From NCBI GenBank assembly GCA_002551355.1, contig NTHE01000040.1, forward strand, positions 1-64,000: 64,000 nt of DNA, read 5' to 3'. The translations under genes were made by a program, and so were the position numbers. This document shows positions 27,752 through 36,200 of this stretch, one piece after another. The stretch is from Streptomyces sp. man185 (GTDB lineage Bacteria; Actinomycetota; Actinomycetes; Streptomycetales; Streptomycetaceae). Within the stretch, counting starts at the first letter, position 1, and each line of letters opens with the position of its first letter. The notes beneath the pieces were generated by a model. That model was not told the origin of the DNA and made no database searches. It was given only the letters and a program-made list of their open reading frames with translations.

Positions 27752-29173
27752 ATGACCTCCGCCCTGCTCGGCCTCCTGGCCGTCTTCGTCCTCACCGCCG
27801 GGACCGGCTACTTCGTGGCCCAGGAGTTCGCGTACGTCTCCGCGGACCGGCTGACCCTCGCCCGGGAGGCCGCGGCCGGGGACAAGCGGGCCGCCCGCGC
27901 GGTGAACGTGCTGGAGCGCCTCTCGTTCATGCTGTCCGGCGCGCAGCTCGGCATCACCGTCACGGGACTCGTCGTCGGCTTCCTCGCCGAACCGTCCGTC
28001 TCCGCCCTCCTGCGGCCCGCCCTGAGCGGCATGGGCCTCCCCGACGGCCTGGTCTCGGGCATCTCCGTGGTGCTCTCCTTCGTGGTGGCGACCGTCATCC
28101 AGATGGTCCTCGGCGAACTCGCCCCCAAGAACCTCGCCCTCGCCGTACCCGAGTCCATGGCGAAGTCCCTCGCCGCCTCCACCCTGGTCTACCTGCGGGT
28201 CGTCGGCCCCGTGATCCACGTCTTCGACAGCGTCGCCAACCGGCTGCTGCGCCGGATCGGCATCGAACCGGTCGAGGAGCTCCACCACGGCGCGACCCTG
28301 GAGGAGCTGGGACACCTCATCGGCGAATCCCACGAACAGGGCGAACTGCCGGCCGCCACGGCCGAGCTCATGGACCACGCCCTGGAGTTCTCCGAGCGGA
28401 CCCTGGGCGAGGTGATGATCCCGCGCGCCGACGTGGCGTTCGTCCGCCGGGACGCCCTCGCCACCGAGGCCGTCGAGCTGATCGCCCGGCACGGGCACTC
28501 CAACTACCCGGTGCTCGGGGACCACCCGGACGACCCGGCCGGAGTCCTGGGCGTACGGGAGCTGATGCGGCTGCCCGCTGCCGACGTCGGGCGCACCGCT
28601 GTCGGCTCCCTGGCCCGCCGCCCCCTCCTGCTGCCCGAGCTGCTCAAGCTCCCGGCGGCGGTCGCGCAGATGCGTGAGCGCGACGACGAGTTCGCCGTGG
28701 TCCTGGACGAGCACGGCGGTCTCGCCGGGATCGTCACCTACGAGGACATCGCGGAGGAACTCGTCGGGGACATCGCCGACGAGTCCGACACCGTCGTGGA
28801 ACTCGCGGTCCCCGACGGCTCCGGCTGGATCGTGGACGCGGGCCGCCGCCTCGACGAGATCGAGGAGGCCACCGGCGTCGAACTGCCCCAGGAGAGCGAG
28901 GACTACGACACCCTGGCCGGACTGATCATCGACCGGCTCGGCCGTTTCCCCACCGTCGGCGACCGGCTCACTGACGGCGCGGTCCGGATCGAGGTGCGCT
29001 CCCTCGACCGGCACGTCGCGGAGTACGTCCGCATCGAGCACGAAGACCGTACAAAGCAGGCGGACCCCATCGAACACGCGGACCGCACGGAACACGCTGA
29101 CCGTACCGATCGCACCGATGGCGCGGATCGCACCGATGGCGCTGACCGCACCGGACAGGAGCCCCAGGCATGA
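27752..29173 (+). CDS. CNNM/CorC-type (hemolysin family) transporter with degenerate tail
   Basis: 473 residues. A DUF21/CNNM domain with three to four spans (about 1-190; GYFVAQEFAYVSADR, QLGITVTGLVVGFLAEP), two CBS motifs (about 200-340) and a CorC_HlyC domain (about 345-430). Homologues act in magnesium or cobalt efflux. The last ~45 residues are a run of EHADRT/DRTDGA repeats encoded by imperfect 15-18 bp DNA repeats, probably a disordered acidic tail. It overlaps the next gene by 4 bp. Confidence 0.9.
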   Translation: MTSALLGLLAVFVLTAGTGYFVAQEFAYVSADRLTLAREAAAGDKRAARAVNVLERLSFMLSGAQLGITVTGLVVGFLAEPSVSALLRPALSGMGLPDGLVSGISVVLSFVVATVIQMVLGELAPKNLALAVPESMAKSLAASTLVYLRVVGPVIHVFDSVANRLLRRIGIEPVEELHHGATLEELGHLIGESHEQGELPAATAELMDHALEFSERTLGEVMIPRADVAFVRRDALATEAVELIARHGHSNYPVLGDHPDDPAGVLGVRELMRLPAADVGRTAVGSLARRPLLLPELLKLPAAVAQMRERDDEFAVVLDEHGGLAGIVTYEDIAEELVGDIADESDTVVELAVPDGSGWIVDAGRRLDEIEEATGVELPQESEDYDTLAGLIIDRLGRFPTVGDRLTDGAVRIEVRSLDRHVAEYVRIEHEDRTKQADPIEHADRTEHADRTDRTDGADRTDGADRTGQEPQA

Positions 29174-30204
29174 GCTTCCCCATGGCGCTCTTCGTGACCG
29201 TCCTGCTCCTGATCGGCAGCGGCTTCTTCGTCGCCGCCGAGTTCGCCCTGGTCGCCGCCAAGCGGCATCGCATGGAACAGGCCGTCGCCCGTGGGCAGCG
29301 CGGGGCCAAGGCCGCGCTCGCCGGGATGCGTGAGCTGTCGCTGATGCTCGCCGGAGCGCAACTCGGCATCACCATCTGCACACTGGGCCTGGGCTCGGTG
29401 TCCAAGCCCGCCATCTCGCACGAGCTGGACCCGCTGCTGGAGCGGCTCGGGCTGCCCGCGGCTCTCAGCTACGGCATCGCCTTCGCGCTGGCGATGATCG
29501 TCGTCGTCTTCCTGCACATGGTGGTCGGCGAGATGGCCCCGAAATCCTGGGCCATCGCCCACCCGGAGCGCTCCGCGATGCTGCTGAGCCCGGCCTTCCG
29601 GGCTGTCGTGGGCGCCGTACGCCCGCTGATCCGGCTGCTGAACGCGGTGAGCAACGCACTCGTACGGCTGTGCCGGGTCACCCCGCGCGACGAACTCACC
29701 TCCGTGCACAACCGTGACCAGCTCACCCATCTGATCGAGGAGTCCGAGCGCCTCGGGCTGATCAGCAAGGGCGACTCCGGACTGATGACCCGGTCCCTGA
29801 CCGAGCCGGCGACCCCGGTCTCCGAACTCCGCATCCCGGTGGCGGGGATCGCGACCGTCCCGGCGGACGCCGGAATCGACCGCATCCTGGCCACCGCGGC
29901 CGAGGCCGACCGCACCCGCCTGCTGGTGCGGGACGGGGAGGAGGTCCTCGGATCGGTACACGCCAGGGACGCCCTCGTGGCCCGTGCCGGAGGCCGGGAC
30001 GTCCTCGCCCGCGCCCTGGCCCGCCCGGTCCCCGAACTGGCCCCGGACGCGACCGCGGCACACGCGGTGGAGCAGTTGCGCGAGCGGCGGGCCACGATCG
30101 CCGTCGTACGGGACGGGGAGGGCAGGCTCACCGGACTGGTCAGCCTGGACGACCTGCTCGCCAGGCTGCTGCACCCGGCGACGCCCCCCGAGGCCACCGC
30201 CTGA
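29170..30204 (+). CDS. CNNM/CorC-type (hemolysin family) transporter, short form
   Basis: 344 residues. DUF21/CNNM domain (about 1-190; GFFVAAEFALVAAKRHRMEQ, GAQLGITICTLGLG) plus two CBS motifs, but no CorC_HlyC domain at the C-terminus. ATGA overlap with the longer paralogue suggests that the two form a heteromeric complex. Paired CNNM genes of this kind are common in actinobacteria. Probable role: divalent-cation (Mg2+) homeostasis. Confidence 0.9.
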   Translation: MSFPMALFVTVLLLIGSGFFVAAEFALVAAKRHRMEQAVARGQRGAKAALAGMRELSLMLAGAQLGITICTLGLGSVSKPAISHELDPLLERLGLPAALSYGIAFALAMIVVVFLHMVVGEMAPKSWAIAHPERSAMLLSPAFRAVVGAVRPLIRLLNAVSNALVRLCRVTPRDELTSVHNRDQLTHLIEESERLGLISKGDSGLMTRSLTEPATPVSELRIPVAGIATVPADAGIDRILATAAEADRTRLLVRDGEEVLGSVHARDALVARAGGRDVLARALARPVPELAPDATAAHAVEQLRERRATIAVVRDGEGRLTGLVSLDDLLARLLHPATPPEATA

Positions 30205-30247
30205 GACAGGGCGGAGGCCACCGCCTGAGACACAGCGAGGCCGGAGC

Positions 30248-30460
30248 CTAGGCGTCCCGCTCGGCCGTCTCCCCGCGGATCACACGGGGAGACGGCCGGT
30301 GCGGCTCGCCGGCGCCGTCCTCGTCCTTGAGCGCCCGCTTCTCGCTCTTGAGGATGCGCGCGGCCTTCCCGGCCGACCGCATGAGGTCGGGCAGCCGCTT
30401 CACGGCCAGCACCGCCACGATCACCAGGAGAAGGAGAGTGAGCTCGCCGATCCCGAACAT
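30248..30460 (-). CDS. TatA/TatE family twin-arginine translocase subunit
   Basis: 70 residues from ATG 30460. MFGIGELTLLLLVIVAVLAV is the single span, followed by KRLPDLMRSAGKAARILKSE, the TatA amphipathic helix with the usual LP turn, and a charged tail. It is probably an accessory TatA subunit, since the main tatAC genes of Streptomyces lie elsewhere. A BlaI-type dyad 70 bp upstream suggests that the export channel is raised together with cell-wall repair functions. Confidence 0.9.
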   Translation of the reverse strand: MFGIGELTLLLLVIVAVLAVKRLPDLMRSAGKAARILKSEKRALKDEDGAGEPHRPSPRVIRGETAERDA

Positions 30461-30530
30461 GGTTGCTGCTTTCTCTGGGGCGGAGCGGACACGGAGCCGG
30501 CCGGATCCCTGACGGGACGGCAGACCGTAA

Positions 30531-30546
30531 TCTACAGGCTTGTAGA
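30531..30546. promoter_or_regulatory. BlaI-type operator, site 3
   Basis: TCTACAGGCTTGTAGA, same TCTACA-N4-TGTAGA dyad, 70 bp upstream of the tatA-like gene. The only other neighbour is the end of the AlkZ-like gene, so tatA is the target. Confidence 0.8.
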
Positions 30547-30583
30547 GCACCCGTGCGTGGAATCACGGATCGGGCGGCCGCCC

Positions 30584-31726
30584 TCAACCACCGGGCAGCA
30601 GCCGCACGGTGGCGCCCGGGAGGCGGCTCCACCAGTGGCCGTAGCGCCGGTAGACCTCCGGCTCCCGGCCGGCTAGGAACCCCACCAGCGACCGGGCCTC
30701 GACGGCGAGCCCCTCCCAGACCTCGTCGGGCAGCGGGTGGAACGCGGCCGCCTCGACGCCCCCGGCGACCGGCCGCCACACCCCGGCCACGTACCCGTCG
30801 ACCAGCAGCGTCGGCAGCACGTCCCCGTTCGCACGGATCACGACCCTGCGGTACGCGGCCGGGAGGACCCGGCTCCGGTCCGCGTACGCCAGCAGGACGC
30901 TGTCCCACATCGCCATCAGCCGGGGCGGCGCGGGCGTCGTCGCGTCCGGCCGCGGAGCACCCGGCAGATCGAACAGCTCCTCGCCCTCCGGCCCCTCCAG
31001 CCGGTCCAGCTCCCCGGCGAGCTCCGCGAGCGCCGCCCGCGCCCTGGTCCGCGCGACCATCGCGAACTGCGCCACGTCCGCTACCGACGCGGGCCCGAAC
31101 CCCGAGAGGTAGCGCATGACCAGCGTCCGCAGCGAAGCGGCCGATGCCTCCGGATCCGTTCGCGGGGGGCCGGTGGGCGGTGCGATGTACGAGGGACGGT
31201 GACCGAACGACCACGGCGACGCGGTGGGCGCGTGGAGCAGCGGGGTGTACTGCCGCAGCCCCCACCAGGCGCCCGGCTTCGGCGGCGCACCCAGCCGCTC
31301 GCCCAGCCAGGCCTCGCACTCGGCGGTGGTCCGGGGCCGCTCCGCGAACTCCAGCAGCCGGGGGACGAGTTCGTCGGCGTCCTCGGCCGTCAGCCCGGAG
31401 TCGGTGAAGCGGGACCCCAGCCGGGACGCGCGCACCACCGGATGCATGGCCTCCCGGAAGGCCGGGTGGTCTTCGGCGTGCACGGCATGGAGGGTGAGCC
31501 GCATCAGAGTCGCCTTGACGACGGTGTGATCCGTGAACGCCGCGTCGAGACCGGCCGGATCGAAGTCCGTGAGCCGGTTCCAGAGGGCGAGGTAGGGCGA
31601 GGCCGGCTGCTGGGCCTGGAGCGCCACCACGCGCCGCACCCCCCGGGCGGCGTCCAGCGGCTCACGCCGCAGCAGCAACTGCCGGGCGAGTGTGGAGCGG
31701 TTGAGTTCGCGCGCGGTGATGGTCAT
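30584..31726 (-). CDS. AlkZ-like winged-helix DNA glycosylase (HTH_42)
   Basis: 380 residues. The N-terminal RQLLLRR...VVALQAQQPASPYLALWNR segment has the Q37-x-Q39 motif of AlkZ/YcaQ glycosylases, and the tail has the tandem winged-helix layout of PF06224. Streptomyces AlkZ unhooks azinomycin crosslinks in DNA; YcaQ relatives act on other bulky adducts. Several AlkZ-like paralogues per genome are usual. It is monocistronic, starting 45 bp from the geranylgeranyl-reductase-family stop. The natural lesion is not readable. Confidence 0.85.
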   Translation of the reverse strand: MTITARELNRSTLARQLLLRREPLDAARGVRRVVALQAQQPASPYLALWNRLTDFDPAGLDAAFTDHTVVKATLMRLTLHAVHAEDHPAFREAMHPVVRASRLGSRFTDSGLTAEDADELVPRLLEFAERPRTTAECEAWLGERLGAPPKPGAWWGLRQYTPLLHAPTASPWSFGHRPSYIAPPTGPPRTDPEASAASLRTLVMRYLSGFGPASVADVAQFAMVARTRARAALAELAGELDRLEGPEGEELFDLPGAPRPDATTPAPPRLMAMWDSVLLAYADRSRVLPAAYRRVVIRANGDVLPTLLVDGYVAGVWRPVAGGVEAAAFHPLPDEVWEGLAVEARSLVGFLAGREPEVYRRYGHWWSRLPGATVRLLPGG

Positions 31727-31771
31727 GCCGTTTTCCTCGGGTCCGTTCCTCCGGTGGTGGGGCGTCGGCCG

Positions 31772-33136
31772 TCAGCGCTTCTTGCCCCGATTCCCGCCGC
31801 GCCGACCCGGACCGAGGGCCGGGGCCGGGACGAGGCGGAACGCCGTGTTGAGGACATGATCGGCCACATCGCGCGAGGGCTTGTCCGTGAGGTCGGTGAG
31901 CAGCCGGGCCAGCAGGTCGAGGAGGAACGGCGAGCCCATGACGTAGCGGTTGAGCACCGGCTGGAAACCCGCGCGGCTGAAGATCAGGTCGGCGGCGGTG
32001 TTGCCCAGCCGGTAGTAGCGCCCCCAGCGGCGGTTCATCTCCATCGGATAGCCGCGCAACACCTGTTCGCGGCGGGGCCCTTGAGGGTGGGCGAGGGCGA
32101 GGGCCGCGCTCTCGGCGGCGACCTCGCCCGCCTCCATCGCCTGGGCGATGCCTTCGCCGTTCCAGGGGCTGACCATCCCGCCGGAGTCGCCGACCAGCAG
32201 AAGCCCCCGGGCGTACAGCGGGTGGCGGTTGAAACCGAGAGGCAGGGCGGCGCTGCGGACCGGGCCCTCCGCGTTCTCCTCGCGCAGCCCCCACTCCTCG
32301 GGGGTCCGGGCCAGCCACTGGTCCAGGGTGGCGCGCAGGTCCGCCTTGCCGTGCCGCCGGTGGGGGAGCGCCCCGAGCCCGACGTTGACCCGGCCGTCGC
32401 CCATCGGGAAGATCCAGCCGTAGCCGGGGAGGTACGGGCCACCGTCGGGGAAGCGGAGGTCGGCCCACAGCTCCAGGTACTCCTCCCGGGAGCGTTCGGG
32501 GCTGCGGTAGTAGCGCCGGGCGGCGGTCGCGATCTGCCGTCGGGGGTCCCGCTCCAGGCCCAGCGCCAGGGCGAGGCGGGCGGACGCCCCGTCGGCGGCG
32601 ATCACGATCGGCGCGCGGAAGTCGACCGGCTCCGGGACGTCCGGGGAGTCCGAGGACGCGGCGACCCCCATGACCCGGCCCGCCCGGTCCGTCAGCGGCC
32701 GCTCCGCCTTCCAGCCGCTGTACAGCCGGGCCCCCGCCGCCACGGCGTGCCGGGCCAGGATGTCGTCGAAGTCGTGCCGGCTGCGGGAGAGGCCGAAGTC
32801 CGGGTAGCGGCCCAGCGCCGGCCACTCGATGTGCACCCGGTGCTCCCCGGCCACCCAGCGCATCCCGCGGACACGTGTCCAGCCCGGTGCCGTGATGTCG
32901 ACGCCCATCCGGATGAGCTGGTGCACCGCCCGGGGGGTGAGACCGTCGCCGCACACCTTCTCGCGGGGGAAGCGGGCCTTCTCCAGGAGGATCACGTCCA
33001 CGCCGGCCCGTGCCAGGTGGTACGCGGCCGAGGAGCCGGCCGGACCCGCGCCCACCACGATCACCTGGGCGTCCGCCCCCGTACGGGACGTCTCGCCCTC
33101 GTCCGTCGTCGCCGGGTCCGGTGGCAGTTCCCGCAT
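31772..33136 (-). CDS. geranylgeranyl reductase family FAD-dependent oxidoreductase
   Basis: 454 residues from ATG 33136 (GAAGGGG upstream; a TTG six codons earlier is less likely). GAGPAG dinucleotide motif (29-34), E52 ending strand 2, ARFPREKVCGDGLTP (54-68), and VGDSGGMVSPWNGEGI, the second FAD motif, identify the family that reduces isoprenoid chains such as menaquinone tails (MenJ-like) or lipids. The CGDG motif is typical. It is divergent from the HEAT-repeat gene with 141 bp between. Substrate isoprenoid unknown. Confidence 0.9.
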   Translation of the reverse strand: MRELPPDPATTDEGETSRTGADAQVIVVGAGPAGSSAAYHLARAGVDVILLEKARFPREKVCGDGLTPRAVHQLIRMGVDITAPGWTRVRGMRWVAGEHRVHIEWPALGRYPDFGLSRSRHDFDDILARHAVAAGARLYSGWKAERPLTDRAGRVMGVAASSDSPDVPEPVDFRAPIVIAADGASARLALALGLERDPRRQIATAARRYYRSPERSREEYLELWADLRFPDGGPYLPGYGWIFPMGDGRVNVGLGALPHRRHGKADLRATLDQWLARTPEEWGLREENAEGPVRSAALPLGFNRHPLYARGLLLVGDSGGMVSPWNGEGIAQAMEAGEVAAESAALALAHPQGPRREQVLRGYPMEMNRRWGRYYRLGNTAADLIFSRAGFQPVLNRYVMGSPFLLDLLARLLTDLTDKPSRDVADHVLNTAFRLVPAPALGPGRRGGNRGKKR

Positions 33137-33277
33137 CACAACCCCTTCGTCCAACGGCCGTTGCTCCTGCCGGGGCGGCGGCCCCGGGCAACATCATCGA
33201 TCAGGACGGGCCGGGGCGGTACCCGGCGTCCGGATAACCGGGGGCGACAGGGCGAACCGGACGTCTACCATCCCTCG

Positions 33278-36200
33278 GTGACCACGCGACCGGACGAACA
33301 GATCAGCGACGCCCTCGACCGAGCCGACGCCGGTCTCCTCGCCCGGCGCCTCGACGCCCGCACCTGCCCGCCGGACCTGCTCGGCCGGATGGTCCGGCAT
33401 CCCGCACCCCGGATACGGCACCTCGGCCTCACCCTCCTCGCCGAACGCACGGATACGCCGGCCGCTCCGAACACCTCGCACACCTCCCCCACCCCGGATA
33501 CCCCGGACGTCGGTGGCAGGGGAGAGGACGGGGCCGGTCACCTTGCCCTGCCGGCGCGTCTGTTGCCCGATTCCCCGGGGGAGTCGCCCGAGGAGTCGCT
33601 CCTGCTGGCCGGACTCCACGCCCGGCTCGGGGCGCGGAGTCCACGCCACCGGCTGCCCGACTGGCGGGCGGCCCCGCTGCCCGCCCGGGTACGGATCGCC
33701 TGGCTGCGGACCGAACTCCTCGGCGACCCCACGGTCCTGCGCACGGAACCGGCGGGCGAACTCCTCTACCGGGCCGTCCGCGAGAGTGACGCGGCCCAGG
33801 CGCACCGCCCCGACCACCTCGTGGCCGAACTCGTCGGCACCGGGGACCCGGTCCTCCAGACCGAGGCGCTGCGGCTGGCCCGCGCCGGACTGCACGCCGG
33901 ACTGCTCGCACCGGCGTTCACGCGCGGTCTGCTGGTCCGACTGCTGGACGCGCCCGACCACGGCGTCGTGACCGGTGCGCTGCGCGAACTCGCCGAACCC
34001 TGGGCGGCGGTGGCCCCCGTGGCCCCCTCGCTGCTGACCCGGTCGGCGGGTACCCGGGGCGGTGGGGGCGCCGACCGTGGCGCTCCGGCGGCGCTCGCGG
34101 CCGCCGCACTCGTCGCCGGAGCCCGGCACGGTCACCACACGGTGCTGTGGAGCACGGCCGAAGATCCGTCCGGGGCACCGGAGCTGCGCCGCCGGGCCGT
34201 GGAACTCCTGGGCGAACGGGCGGAACGGACCGACGTCGGCCGCCTGGTGGCTCTGGCCGCCACGGATCCCCTTCTGCTCGCCGGGCCGGTGCTGACCTGT
34301 CTGCGCGGACTGCACCGGCGCGGCCATTTCCCGGCGGATCGGGACGCCGGGCCGCTCCTCGACCTGGCCCTGGCCGACCGCACCCTGCCGGCGGAGGACC
34401 TCGCCACGGTCCTCTACACCTGCCGCCGCCCGCTGTTCGACGCCCTCACCGACGCCCCGCCCACCGCGCCGGACTGGCCGCGCCGGCTGGAGCTGCTGAT
34501 CGCCCTGGAGCGGCAGGGGGCGGCCGACGTCCCCATCGGCGAGGCCGTCGCCGAGCTTCTCCCGGCCGCCCGCGCCCCGCGCCCGTTCCTCGCCGCGATC
34601 CGCGTCCTGCGCCCCCCGAAAGCCGAGGAGGCCGTGCTCGCCCTGCTGCCCACGGCTCCGGCCGCCGCGCTGGACGCCCTGGAGGCCATCGGCGGGGACC
34701 GTACGCGATCGACGCTGGCCCGAGCGTTCGGTCTCGACGGCCCGGCAGACGGCCCGGCCCCGGCCCCGGACAGCCCGTACGCGGCCACGGGCGGCTCGTG
34801 TCCGGCAGGGGACGGACCCGACCCGGCCCCGGGCGGTCCGCCCCGTCCCCCTGTCGCACCCGAACTGCGTCCCGTACGCGACCGGGCGCTGGCCCTCCTG
34901 TGGCACCTCACCCGCGACCCCGGGCAGCGGCGGGTCCTACTCGCCCGGCTCGACCCCCAGCACCTCCCGCACGACGTCGAGGCCGACCTCGGCGCCCCCG
35001 ACGAGCGGGAACTCGCCCTTCTGCGCGCCCGCATTGACGTGGACGCCCCCGTGGCCGCTCTCCGCCGAATCGCGGAGTACGCCGGTACGGGGACCCTGCC
35101 CCTGGTGTCCGACCTGCTCCTGCGCATCGTGCGCGATCTCGCCGCGCCCCGCGGTCCCGACGCCGGCCCGCCCCGGCCCGGGCCGGACACCCCGTATCCC
35201 GACCTGGCACCCGTCGGCCGGGCCCGGCCGGACGGCGAACCGGAGCTACCGCCCGAGGCGTTGGAAGCGGTGCGCGCCCTCGGGAGCCGACTGCGCAAGC
35301 GGCGGTGGATCAGGCCCGTCTGCCTGCTCGACGCCCCCGACGACACCGGCGCGGGCCACGCGTTCCTGACCGCGACGCTGCTCGGCCTGCTGGAGCGCCC
35401 CGGGCTCACCGGCGGCGAACAGGCCGTGCTGCTCAAGGCCCTGCTCCAGGTCCCCGCGACCGCGTCAACCCGGGCCCGGGTGCACCGCCTGCTGCGCGTC
35501 CGCGACCCGCGCGTGCGCAAGCACGTCATCGCGCTCCTGGCCCACGACACCTCGGGCGAGGACGCGCGGGCCCTGTCCGCGACACTCGTCCCGCTGACCT
35601 CCGACCCGGACATCCGGACGGTACGGGCGGCCCTGCTGGCCCTGGGCGCGGCACGGGCCCGCTGGGCGGGCGAGGCGGTCGCCGCCTGTCTCCACCACCC
35701 GAACATGAACATCAGGAAGACCGCGGCGGCCGCTCTCCTGCACACGGGTGCGCCCGCCTCCGTCCCGCATCTCCTGCGGGTGCTCGGCCGGGACGACAAC
35801 CCGGGGCTGCGGACCGCGCTGACCCGGGCGCTGCGGGCCGTCGTGGGCGACGCCTATGTCGCGACCCTCCTCGCCGCCGCCGAAGCGGCCGGGGACGAGC
35901 ACGCCCGCCGGCTGCAGCTGAGCGCCCTCGACCGCGAGGTGACCGCCCGGGCCGTGCTCGCCCTCGACGCGGGGGCCTCACCGGCCGTCCCCGCCCTGCT
36001 GGCGCTCGTCGCCGACGGCGGTGTGCGGCTCGCCGTCGGCTCCGTGGCGGACCTGGCGGAACCGCTGGCCCGGCACGGAGTGCCGATGCCGCCGAACGCC
36101 CCGGGCGGGGCCCCGGCCGGGGCGGACCCGGACGTAGCGGCTCTGCTGCGGGCCGGCTGGGACCCGGCCCTCGCCCTGCGCATCGCCCGTCGGCCCGCAC

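Noticed and set aside
30737..33277. Long open frame continuous with the HEAT-repeat gene, upstream of 33278
   Set aside because: The opposite strand holds the AlkZ-like and geranylgeranyl-reductase-family genes with full motifs; the upstream part is a GC-rich shadow without family features.
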